Of a stretch of 64,000 nt of DNA, positions 37,480 through 49,800 are shown in pieces. Within the stretch, counting starts at the first letter, position 1; every line of letters starts with the position of its first letter. This DNA comes from Antitrichia curtipendula (taxonomy: Eukaryota; Streptophyta; Bryopsida; Hypnales; Leucodontaceae). The stretch is from NCBI GenBank assembly GCA_951230915.1, contig OX579640.1:17318981-17382980 (forward strand). The letters run 5' to 3'. The position numbers and the translations under genes are program-made. The notes beneath the pieces were generated by a model. The model had not been told where the DNA came from, did not search any database, and saw only the letters and a list, made by a program, of their open reading frames with translations.

Positions 37480-38450
37480 TAAGGTGTCGCTCAAACAGCG
37501 ACCTAGGAGGCATGGCTATAGCCCTGCGGCGCAAATCCTAAAAATAGGTTCTAGGATCGCTGGATCTACGGGCATTGAGCAAATCCGGTGTTTTTATCAG
37601 TTTTCAAATCATAATTCAGCCAGGGGGGGCAAGGAGCAGGACGCTTCTTTTCAGGGAATCAAGTTAGTCAGTGCAAACGTGTTCTAAACTGTCAAACTGT
37701 ACACCAGCCCGTATGCTTGTCGGGTACACAAGTACAACATTTCCAGTACACCCAAAAACCATGCCAGTCTTTGCGCAAGAAAGAAACTCAAGGAAACCGT
37801 CATCACCCACCCGGCCACCCACCCATTTCCCGAAGGAAGGCCGGTTTGAAAAATCCACCATGCATTGCACAGTTGCAAACAGTTCCAGGAAGGACGGATT
37901 CATTCACGGATCGGACACCTGCAGTACGTACGTACGTCTTCCGGTTGATAATTAACTCGATCAATGATGACGACCCAGTCCAACCTCAACTTCGGGTTTC
38001 GTTTCCTAGAATCTGCGAAGCAATTGAGCGAGGTAGGTCGGCTCAAATTTCGTTGTACAGCTCGTGCACACTTACAATTGCGGAATGGAAGGACCCGGAG
38101 TCGTCGGAAGATCGATCGAACATGCTTAATTATCGATCACACTGTCTGTCTGTCTAGCTTGAGATCGATCGATCGAATATTGGAGCTGGAATTTGTCCCA
38201 GAATTTGTGTCGGAAGATGCAAACTCGCCCCGGGACTCGTGGTGAAGACGGTGAGGAATTAAAGTGGGAATGTACGTGAGATCCACGATTGGTCTGACAT
38301 CACGCACAGGGGCGAATCGTGAATCACACCTGATCGATCTCGATCTCCGGCTTTCCTCGAATGCCATCGATCGCCTGTCACGACAGAACAGAAGGGGCAT
38401 GATTGATTGACTGAGCAGAGTACATTCTGTGGCATTTTTCCATATTGTAC
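37480..38450. other. GC-rich, CpG-rich block without a recognised gene
   Basis: About 1 kb of clearly higher GC content lies in AT-rich surroundings, with many CG dinucleotides and the short palindromic runs GTACGTACGTACG near 37926 and GATCGATCGATCG near 38163. Frames of 60-146 codons are open on both strands, as expected from composition, but none has a recognisable domain. It could be a promoter or regulatory island for a distant gene, a non-coding RNA gene, or exons of a gene I cannot identify. Confidence 0.35.
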
Positions 38451-40835
38451 GTGAAGGGCGGCATAGATTCTGAGTCATTTCTGTTAAAAAGGGAAAAAAA
38501 GAAAAAAAAAAAAGTGCCACATGAATGTCATCTTGTGAATGGTGTGAGGTGACATGAATCATGTGAGATGGAAATTCAATTTCGGCACTTGAGTGCTGGA
38601 CAAAACCTTCATATATGGAGGATGACAATCCATTTCCAACCACTTAAGCAATTACGCATATTTGGAGCGCACTTTTTTTGAGTGCCGAATTTGTTTTTCC
38701 ATGTATAGAAATAGAATTTGAAAGGATGGCATATTTTTCTAGAATTTCATTATACAAAATGTAATTACTGTGAATTTTTTAGTGGAAGATTCTCTTTAAC
38801 CTATAATGATTATATAGTGACCTTTTTATTTTTGACCATGGCTGATTGCAAAATTGACCATGGACTGGTTGCAATATTAATAGCCTTGCAACCAATCATA
38901 TTGTGCCATAGCTATTCTTTGAACTGTGCCACAACTTCAAAGAAACAAAAGAATCTATAGATTAGAAATAGGGTGGTGGTTGGAAATGGGTTGGCTATCA
39001 TATAGTATCAATTGCCAATGTGGCAATCAATTGTGCAGTGAGGATTCAAAATCCATTTTTTATTATTTTTAACTCTCTCTGTGATCCTTGTTGATTCCTT
39101 AGAATTGTGTAATTCAATGTATTAAGAAAAAATTGGTAGATTGGTGAAAAGATGCTCTAAAGAACCTCAAATTTTGTATTGGCTCATGGTTGGCTTGGCT
39201 TGGAGCCTTACATGAGGTCAATTTTGGATGACAAATCATCCAAGACATTTACACTCGATAGGAGTGAGAAGGTGATGTTTAATTATTAATTATCAATGAG
39301 GGAAAAAAATGAGTGTTACTTGTATCACTACAAAATTTAATCTTCTAGAAATTAGAATAGTAATATTTAAGCATGTACTAATTTAATTCTATTAAAAATA
39401 GAATGTTTTTGATAAATTAATTTTGAAAGTACAAGACCTATCAACAAGCTAGTTCCTTTGCTTCAAATCAATTGATTTTTGAAGCAATAGGTGCATTCTT
39501 CAATCTTGAAAGTTATCCATTGGTCATTTGGAGACTGCAACATCTTTGTAGGATTGATGTCACATTCAATAATAGGACAAATTAGTAGCTAATCAAATAT
39601 GTACACCGACAATCAACACTATTCAAAACATGACACTTACATTTGAAAAAGTGTCATTTTTTTTCTAAGTACCAATTATGTAAGATGCACACAATCAAAA
39701 AGATGAAAGTCCATGAGAGGCTAGTATTGATTTTGGATACATCTAAGGAGAGTATTTTGAACATATAACTTATTCATGTACGGTGTCCAAACAATGGATG
39801 CTACAATACGTTGGAATTTTCTTTTAGTTTCCATTAATTAAGATTCAATAAAAATAATTTATATCTAATACTAGTGTCTATACTAAGTTATAATTAGTGA
39901 TGATTATAGGTGCCCACACCTTTCGTTGACCTTGCGTCGGTAGGTAACTTTCATTGATGGTGCTCAAACAACAATGGGCTAGGTACATTAATTCATTTTG
40001 TTTTGAATGTGAACCTACTTACCACATTCTCACAACTATCCCTACAATCCCACATTCCTATGACTATCAAAATACAAAAAAACAACCATACAACCATAAC
40101 ATAAAACATACACCAAGCCTAAAAGCTCCTCGACCTTTTGCAAGACTTCTTGAGCTCTTTCTAAAACTCTTTCCTTTCAAGACCTCCTGAGCTCTTTGTA
40201 GACCTCTTCAGCCCTTTTCTAGACTCAAAATATCTCAAACTGAAACATTGGCAAGCCAGTTTCCACGAAAAAGAAAAAGAAAAGAAAAAGATAAAACTTT
40301 TTTTTTGGTAGTGATACTAATTTCACACCAACAGTGAGTCTGTCGGAAAGCGCAGCTGTACGTGTAAGTTACGAGTTCCACAACTTCTCCTGGAGTCATG
40401 GGATGCGTGGAGCAGGCAGCCCAGCTTTGATTATGACAAGAATAAGCATTTTTCCTCTTCCTCGCACCTAAAACTGCCAAACCCATCTTCAAGCTTTTCT
40501 TCACACAAAACCATATTTGCAAATAGAAGTTGTAGCCCAAAATCTGAGTTTTTTTTTGCAGCAGAAATAGAGTCATGCAACAAAAGTGAGATAGATAGCT
40601 AGCTCGTGACATACAGGCGTTTTCTGTCCTTTCAATCAGCAGTTACCTTGCTCGATCGCCATTACACATTGATGTACTAGTGTGGAAGTTGCTCGATCGT
40701 TGACAGGGATCGATGATACGGAACAAGCCTGCGAGAATGGACGAGTGGTTTAGGAGAGGGAAGAGCAGAGAATGGAGTGGCTTGGTTTTTTTTGTTGCTG
40801 CAACAGGGGAGAGTTAATTTGTTCTAAGAGATCAA
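38451..40835. other. Upstream flank of the receptor kinase, with dispersed repeat copies
   Basis: About 38520-38625 matches the inverse of about 53620-53740 (shared CAATTTCGGCACTTGAGTGCTG and ACCTTCAT.TA.GG). About 39780-39930 (CGGTGTCCAAACAATGGATG ... TTAGTGATGATTATAGGTG) matches two copies inside the kinase gene at 46399-46507 and 46560-46733. No gene is recognised. The last few hundred bases, richer in GC with GATCGAT words, probably contain the kinase promoter, but no clear TATA box was chosen. Confidence 0.45.
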
Positions 40836-43800
40836 ATGATGCAGGGCTTTGAAATATCTAAGCCTTTCTTCATGGACTCGAGGTTAGGTCGTCGGCGTCG
40901 GCGTCCGCTGTTGGTGTGTTTGTTGCTGTTGCTGTGGTGCGAAATTGTTGTAGGGCAAACGCAGCAGGATGAGGATTTTTTGAACGACAAGGAGAAGAAA
41001 GTGCAGCTGCTGGCGCACCATGCGCGCTTCTTGCAAATGGCAGCGGAGGCGAACGATTGCGGTAAGTGGGTAACAGTGAGTTGTGTGTGTCCCCTACTTT
41101 GGAAAGTTTAGGTGCTGCATGTTATTTTATTTTTTCTGAGCTTTGGAATTGAATGGGAGGCTCCTCCTGCAGGTTTGTCGAATTGCATCGACAAATGCTC
41201 CCGTCATTCGTGTTCGCCGACGCAGAAAGACCATTTCACTTGTGTGGCAACGCCGAGGAATGTAACTGAGTGTCGGAGTCCTGGGAATGGCAGCGAGGCG
41301 TGTGTGCACATCAAGGTCGATTTCACGGGAAACGGCTTCGTGCGGTATGGGAATGCATTTTATTGTCTTTTCGAAATTTTGATGTTTTCTCAAGTTGCTG
41401 GTCCTTTTTGAGGTGGTTTTGTGGTTTTTAGTTTGTTTATGAGTGGTCTAGAATGGAGAGTTTTGAGCCGCTATACTTTTTTTGAGATGGTTTTGTAGTT
41501 TTTAGTTTGTTTATGAGTGGTATGGAATGGAGAGTTTCGAGCCGCAGTCCTTTTTTGAGATGATTTTGTAGTTTTTAGCTTGTTATGAGTGGATATGGAA
41601 TGTTTAATTTTGAGATGCAGTTAGGGTTGGATTGACGAAGCCCTAAATTGCGTTGCGTTGCCCTAATTTTGTTGCTGGTTACAGCGTTCCGTCCCAGTTC
41701 CGAAATTACTCCGATTTGAGTCCGAAGTTGACGAGATCTATCTGCTCGCAAACGAATCTTCAGTTTCCTGCCAGTAGTGAGACCATCTTCTCCGAACTTA
41801 CGTTCTGGAATTATTTCGGATCGGCGGAGGGGGCCTGGCGGATGTATCCTGGACGGGTACACAACTCATGTTTCAAGTTTCAAGTCATCTCTGGAAAGAT
41901 TGTATCCAACCGGTGGCTGTTCTTCTGGTTTGATTTACTTAGTAACCGTTTGCCACCTGCTTTTGATAGCCAAAAACCAAAAAAAACACTTTGTTTCGGA
42001 CCTCGAGAGTAAGGACTCCTGAGGAATTTCAACTTCAATGCATGCAGAGACTGAAGTTGAATCTTTGGAATCCGCAGGAAGCTGATCCTTTGAAGGGCTG
42101 CGTCGAGTATGACCCTCGGAAACGGCCCTGGTAATGTAATGTGGCTGCCAACGGATCCCCGCAGTTTGGTGCCTATGGCTTTGTCAACTGTGCAAGAAGA
42201 AGTTGTTTTTGGAAAGACTAGAACTCAAATGGAACGAAAAGTTTGATTATAAAGTTTCAACATAGCTATTGTTAAAAACAAACGCAGCCACTTGTTTTTA
42301 CAAGCTCTCAGTTCTCAAATGCCGTTTGTGCTAGTGTAGACCGCCCTTCATTGAGACTATGCCTGCCTAAAACAAGTGAAAATGTGTGTATCGTGCCTTG
42401 AATTACACCATGTTTCTTCACACCTTGAGATGGGAACATTTATCGTTTGTGCAGGTACATAACTGCTACATCTGTTGTCAAAGACTTAGTAGTGTTGCTG
42501 GATACAGGGCAAGTCTCTGAGTCCACATTCGCATTATCACAGAATGTCATCAAAGAGCTTTTTGGCACTTTCACAGTTGATGACCGTGTGACTGTGGTTA
42601 CGTTCGACGCTACTGGAGCTACCTTACAACGACCGACCTCGGTAATTGCAAATAACGGTTCGCTCCTCTTTTTAAAGAAAAGTACATGAATGTAAACACT
42701 GTCATGCTTTTGCCCAGTTCAGTGCACGCTGTATTTGTGACTGTTTATCCATCTATTAGCAAACATTTGGAGCACGAATAGACGACTGATATTCTGATTC
42801 ATGTTCTTTCGATGGCAGATCGTTGTTCAATAGGATCAACCTCTAGACCTACTGTACAATACATTTTCAATCTCTCGGTTGACTAACTCATCAAAAGGGC
42901 TGTCGAACATCACGAGTGGGTTGTCTACAGCAAGAACAACCTTTAACTCGACAAGTAAACTTAAGGTATTCTTTGTTCACATTTGATTATGTTACATGCT
43001 TTGTACCTAACATCTGGAGAGATCTGGTACCTGTTTTGGGTGATTCAATGGTGGAGAGCAGATCTATTCTTGAGAAACTGAGTGTTAAGAAATAGAAAAT
43101 AAGAGACCGGACAGATTATGGTTCCCAATGAATTTCCTCGTCTTAAATGTCAGCCTTCTGCTATAAACCACAAAGCCCTCATTAAACCGACGGATTAGGT
43201 AAACTGGTGAGCTAAAAGCTTGAGAGAATTATGCCAAGTCCTTCCAATCAACCAAGAATGTCCTACCGTAATCTATACTTCTGGTTAATCTAAGGTTTTG
43301 AATGAGGAGAACAGATTAATATGGATTATAATTCTCTCAGCCAATGAGACAGTGACGCGGTTGCCTCCAACTCTATACTTGACATTATGTGCTTTTATCT
43401 ACCTTAACAACAAATAGATTGCAAACAACTAAGATTCAGTCACGATAATTAATTTTCTGCTTACCTACAATATTGTATGGACAGATGCTCCTGATGCTGA
43501 CAATTAATCTTGGGGATTACAATGAGGAGAAAAATTAATATGGATTATAACTCTCTTCTGACTAGCCAAAAAGTCAGTGACACGGTTGCCTCGAACACTA
43601 GATTTGGCATTCAATTTGTTCCTATCTGCTTACCTACAATGCTGTATAGTCAGATGCTGCTGATGCTGATAATTGATCTTGATCTTGGGGCTTATTTTAT
43701 GTATCATAATTCTCTTCTGACATGGTTGCCTCCAAAACTAGACTTGTATTTCTCTCTAATAACATACAGATTGCAAACGATTACACTGTGACTCCCAATA

Positions 43801-46800
43801 ATTATTGTTTTTATCTTGACTGTTGTACGCACAGATGCTCTTGGTGCTGACAGATGGAAACTTCGCCCAGCCCGGATTCAGCAACAATTCATCACTGCAA
43901 TAGCAGCTCCAAACCCTCAGCAGGGACGGCGTCATTGTGTTCTTCTTCATCTTGGCAGCCGAGGAGGCTCCAACTGTGAATGCACCAGTACTTGGTGAGC
44001 TTCGCAACTTGTCGTGCTTTCTCAACAGCACAGTCACGCGTGTGGAGCTTTTGGATGCGCAGCGGAATCCCCTTTGGGCCATCCGCCTGTACTTCGATTA
44101 TCAAGCGAGGTTAAGATCCACTGCGAATAGCACGTTCTGGACCGACACGTATGATGACTTTGATGGGTTGGGATTTGTTGCCACGGTCACTTATCCAGGT
44201 CCGCACCTTTTCTTTTTTCTTTTCTCTGTTTGCATTTTCATCTAACAGTATGGTGCCATGCTTTATTACATTATGACACACTCTTATACATTAACAAGAC
44301 CGCCTTCTAATATGTACCCTTTCATCAATTTAAAACAAATTAATGAGGCATTTGGACAGAAATTGAACTGTAAGTAGCGCCTTGAACATAAGTAACTGGG
44401 GAGTGTTGTAGGTTTGCCAATGAAAGCCAAGGTGGCATGTGATTGTAAACCACAAAAGAATACTAAGCCACTCATATTATATAGTTCTCTCATTACGGGG
44501 TGTTCGAGTTGACCTGTAGAAATTAATTGTCGATTTCAGAATAATATTGCGTTCCAAAACTCTACGCCGAGGCTTTGCAATACTAGCTCTTTGTTGTCTT
44601 CCTTCTGTAGTTATGAATGAAGGAATTCTTTATGGAGTAGCGGGTATCGATGTGGTGGTGAACTCAAATATTCTCACCGACGCCATTACCCGGAGAATTG
44701 TCAATGCAAACGTCGCCAGCGTTCCCCTTTTCTGTCAATTGAACCAGGTTGAGTATCACACCCTGAGTTCTCTTTGTACCTAGATAGGTCCCAACATGCA
44801 GCTTTTATCTATTCAAAGCCTCCTCCCATTGATCCCGAGCAAATGAAATAGCGTTAATCCTAATGTCTTTCACTACCCAAAACCTTTGTCTTCTTGAGAA
44901 TGTTGTCACATGTCATGTTGTGATTGAATGGAACCTCTAAAAGTGCATGCAAGGCATGAAAATAATTATTATTAGGCAAGTAAATTGCCGACGCTTCTAG
45001 CAACATACGTTAAATTTTTTGAGTGAGTTTTGAGCTGCTAACCTTTTTTGGTGATGTCCAGGTGAACCTGACCAAGTGTACGAGGCCAGTACAAGCGCAG
45101 GACCAAGCCCTTTGTCCTCAGACAGCATTCAAGAATGTTTCCCCCACGGATGCCTTCCTGCAGAACTTGTGCTGCGCCAACTGTGCAATCCAAGGCCCTC
45201 CAAAGAAAAGCATCACGGCCTTGCTGCTGGCCTCCATCCTTCCAGACCCCCTCGTTCTCATCACCCTCATTTTCTTTTTCTTCTATTTCAAGAGGAGAGC
45301 TGCTGAGTTGTCCATTCGAGAAACGAAAGCAGGTGGGTGGGATGAGTCCGAAATTTCCAGAAATGCTAAAGAGATATTACAAAGAATAACGAAGAGGAAT
45401 AATTTTAGCAACGGTTTTCAAATTAAGGTTGCAGACTTCACTCATGTGTGTGACAAGTGAGCATCACTCAAGATACACGTAGTGCAATTTCTGGAGTTTA
45501 TTCACACAATACACGAACCCCAACCCTCAATACAAATTAAGGTTGTCCAAAGGGCTTAGAGTTTAGGGTTTAGGGTTGTCCAAAGGGATATAAGGCACAG
45601 CCTCCCGAAGAAGAATCGCAAAGAATACAAACTATATCACAAAGAACGAATCTCAATTTTTTTTTTCCAGGACAGAATATTCGCGTTCTTGGGCAACATG
45701 GGATATGACGGCAGAAGACGTGTACAAGTAATTGAAACTGGTGTAAACCAAGACTTGAGCGTTGAGTGGTGAGGCACTTCATTTCATAACCTAGCTCACT
45801 CATCTAAAGCAATTGAGGTCTGGGTTTTATATTCTCATGCCTAGGTGCTTTACATAAGTGAAGGCACTTAATGGAATGGCTTACCTTTTTTAAATGATTG
45901 AGGAACAAGTGGGTAACTTAACGATTTTGATGTAGATAAGAAGCAAAGGTATCATAACATTCCATTTGACATACGCCATTGAAATTCCGATCCTATTTTT
46001 ATTATCTCTAGTATTCTCTTCGTGCGAAACACACCACCCTAGGTTTTTCAAGTTGGTTCCCATTCAAAATTTGACTGCTTTAGGTGCAGAATGGTATGAT
46101 TCATCACACCCACTTCCACTTACAGAGGCCGCCTGTTGTTTTGTGACAGATTTTGCACGGCAGTCCATCGCAACAAACCAGTACACTTACAAGGAGCTGA
46201 GAGCTGCTACTCAGAAGTTTCACGATGACATGAAGCTAGGTGAAGGTGGTTTTGGAGAAGTTTTCCAGGTATCCAAATCATTCTTGAATAACCTGAGAAA
46301 CATGAGAGTATATGAGAGCATGGTGTTGGTTTTCGGTACACAATGCTTTGAAGTTCTTAACTTGCTCATATGGTGTCCAAAGTGCTAAATAGAGTATGTT
46401 GGAATCCACGTTCAATTGCTAATAAGGTCCAGTAAAAACAATTTTTTGTTTAATAATAGCAACTATGCTTAGTTGTAATTACTGATGATTATAGGTGCGC
46501 ATACCTTAAAAGGATTGTAATATCTCCAATAAGTTCATATGCTTTCTCCGACAGCTTTCCATTTCCAAATCTCTAAACTTCACACGGTGTCCAAACAATG
46601 CATGCTAAGATGCGTTGGGAATCCTCTTCTAGTTGCCAATAAGGTCCAATGAAAACAAATTATGTTTAATGATAGCAATTATGCTCATGTTTAGTTGTAA
46701 TTAGTGACGATCATCGGTGCGTATATACCTTAAGTCTCTTAAGGTCAAGGAGTGACATGAACTAATGTTTCTGGAGCTTCATGTGTGTTGGACCATCCAT

Positions 46801-49800
46801 CAGGGGAAGTTCAAAGACGGCACCTTGGTGGCGGTGAAGAAGCTGTCGGCGACGTCCAAGCAAGGCGTGCGAGAGTTTTTGAACGAGGTGGTGGTCATCA
46901 GCCAAGTGCAGCACCGCAACTTGGTGAGGTTGCGTGGATGTTGTGTGGAAGGAAGGCACCGCTTGCTGGTGTACGAGTATTTGGAAAATCGAAGCCTTCG
47001 TCAGTCTTTGCTAGGTCAGACTCTAGCCTAGCCTATGTTTGAAAATTAAATGCACTCTTCTTTTTCCCTTCTCACAATGTGCTCAATCTAAGCTTAAGGT
47101 AAGTATACCCCAAAACCAACAAATTAAGAGGAACTGAAGAGTATTTGGAAAATTAAAGCCTTTGTTAGTCTTTTTGACCTCTTTGGGGAGGTCACACTAT
47201 ATTCCATGTTGGAAAAAAATTGCACTCCTCTTTGGTTTTTGACATCTGCTTTAACCTCTATGTGCCCAAACTAAGGTTAAGGTAACTACACCCAAAACCA
47301 ACAAACTAAGAGAACCTACCATTATGTACGAGGACATCAAAAGTATAACAAAGATCTTGAGTGTCGGTTTTCGGGTATAATCTTACATTAAGCTTAGACC
47401 CCACATCCATAAGGTGGATTACAAATGTTTTCAAGAGCTTATTGTTGGAGCTGTGTACAAAATAGATGATGTACCATTAAGTATGTTGAAAAAGTGGATT
47501 TTGTCTATTCTTTAGTGATGTGATTAGGTTTGGTCATTTGGTTCTTCATGATTTTTGTAAAAGATTTTGAATAAGTTCATCTAGGGATGGGAAGAAATGA
47601 AAATTTGCAAAAATGATCTTATGTCTAGATTCTTCTCATGCCACAATTTGTTTTGCTTAAGAAGCTCTAAATCTACATTCCACCTACAATGAGGAACTCT
47701 TAAAGAGAGTAAGACCACTACTTTAAGAAAAACATAATCAATAGGTGAAACTCCTTTAAAACATCTATTTTATTGATTCATGTAGAGCATTGATTCTTTT
47801 TCATTGATTCTTCTCTTTTTTCCAACTTGTTGTTTCAACATGGGATTTGCAGAACAATTTTCCTATTTCTATTGTAGGAGCATACATCATGTTGATAATC
47901 TTGCGATAATTTTGGTTTCTAATTTTTTATTTAAAACTATCAAGGGTTTATTCATACTTGACTTTATACTAACCCATTTTGTCTTAAACAAATAAAATAA
48001 TAATACTTCTAATTCTAATTCCAATGTATAGCTTAAACTACAAAAAAAGAAACTTATTAGAATTACTTCGGTCCACAGTAATTGCACGGAAGAGTGTACT
48101 ACTGAGATCTATACTGTCTAGAAATGTTACACTCAGTTATGATTATCTTGGTCTATGTTTTGTGTAAGCTTTTGACGTTGCAACAAAACATTGTTAACCA
48201 ACCTAAACCATTCCCCTTTGGAGATTGGGATAATTCCCTCCCTGGGGTCCTTGGGTGTGAGTTTAGTTTAATCTGCAAAGAGCCATTAGTTGAGTGGGAA
48301 GTTGCAAAAGAATCATTGGTTAGTTGGTCATTGGCTGATTGGGAAGTTGCAAAAGAGTCATTGGTTGGTTGGTTATTGGTTGAGTGGGAAGTTGCAAAAG
48401 AGTCATCGGTTGGCTAGGAAGTTGCAATGCTGGGGTCTCCCACTTTCTGGGAGAGCAAAAGGGACTCCCCTATTGTTGGTTAATAATGTTATGAATGCGC
48501 AGCAGCTGATCCTTTGTAAGTTGTGTGTGTTTGTGGACTGGGCAAGGGGTCCCAAAGAAGCTGTTGATATAAATTGGGCCACCCGGTTCAGCATTGCATT
48601 GGGAACTGCCCGAGGACTTGCATATTTACACAACGAAATCACACCTCGAATCATCCACCGAGACATCAAGGCCAGCAATGTCCTGCTGGACAAGAACTTG
48701 GTAGCCAAAATTGCTGATTTTGGACTGGCCAAGCTGTTCCCGGATGAGCAGTCTCATTTCACCACCAATGTGGCTAGCACTTTGTACGTGATCGTTTCTC
48801 TAATCCTCTCACCGAAATGCAATTGTACCCTAAATCCTAAAAAAACCTTAAAACCCTTAAAACCCTAACAACCCTAACAACCTATGTGCAACCGGATGAG
48901 CAGTCTCATTTCACCACCAATGTGGCTGGCACTTTGTACGTGATCGTTTCTCTAATCCTCTCACCGAAATGCAATTGTACCCTAAATCCTAAAAAAACCT
49001 TAAAACCCTTAAAATCCTAACAACCCTAACAACCCTAACAACCTATGTGCAACCGGATGAGCAGTCTCATTTCACCACCAATGTGGCTGGCACTTTGTAC
49101 GTGATCGTTTCTCTAATCCTCTCATCGAAATGCAATTGTACCCTAAACCCTGAAATCCCTAAACCCTAAACCGAAGTGCAACCGAAGTACAAAAGTCTGC
49201 TGTTGTAACAGTATCAGAGTAAACCACAACAACATTAAAATAGTGTTTCAGTTGGTTGAAACAACATCTCAATGTTCTTCCAAAATGGGGGTTTTGCTCG
49301 TGTTTGTGTCTGGATGATCAATCAGCTGTTGAATAACATTATCCAACAATGGAAATCCCTTTATAGAATTCCAATACCGAGGTGCAACCGAAGTGCAGAT
49401 ATCTGCTATTGAAACAGTGTCATGGTGAACCAAAACAACATTGAAATGTTGTTTCATTGGGTTGAAACAACGTTCCATTGTTTGTTCCAAATGGGTGAAT
49501 TGCACATGCTATGAATTAGATGATTATTCAGCTTAGTGTTACCTAACATTATCCAGCAATGGAAATCCCTTCGTAGAAATCCAATTTAACTCAATTCCAA
49601 CCTAATGTCTGAATGAAATTCGTTCAGTGCTTGTGTTGTACACCGAGTAGTGTGCAAAAACTTGCTGTTGAAACAACATCGTGCTGAACCAAAACAGCGT
49701 TGAAATGCTGTTTCAATTGAGGTGTTGTTTAGGGTATGGAGTAGATAACCAGTTGAGAGCTCAAGATTGGTATAATATAACATCATTCAGTAATGGAGTC

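Noticed and set aside
37450..37500. tRNA-like A-box word (GTTGGTAAGAGC on the minus strand)
   Set aside because: No B-box (GGTTCGAATCC type), no acceptor stem pairing, no anticodon arm.
38137..38643. 168-codon minus-strand frame
   Set aside because: It sits in a GC-rich block where long frames are expected by chance, crosses an A/T run and a dispersed repeat, and has no recognisable domain.
48124..48417. Open frame with repeated WEVAKESLV peptide
   Set aside because: It is produced by a 45-bp minisatellite in an intron of the kinase gene, without a start context or splice sites linking it to the kinase exons.
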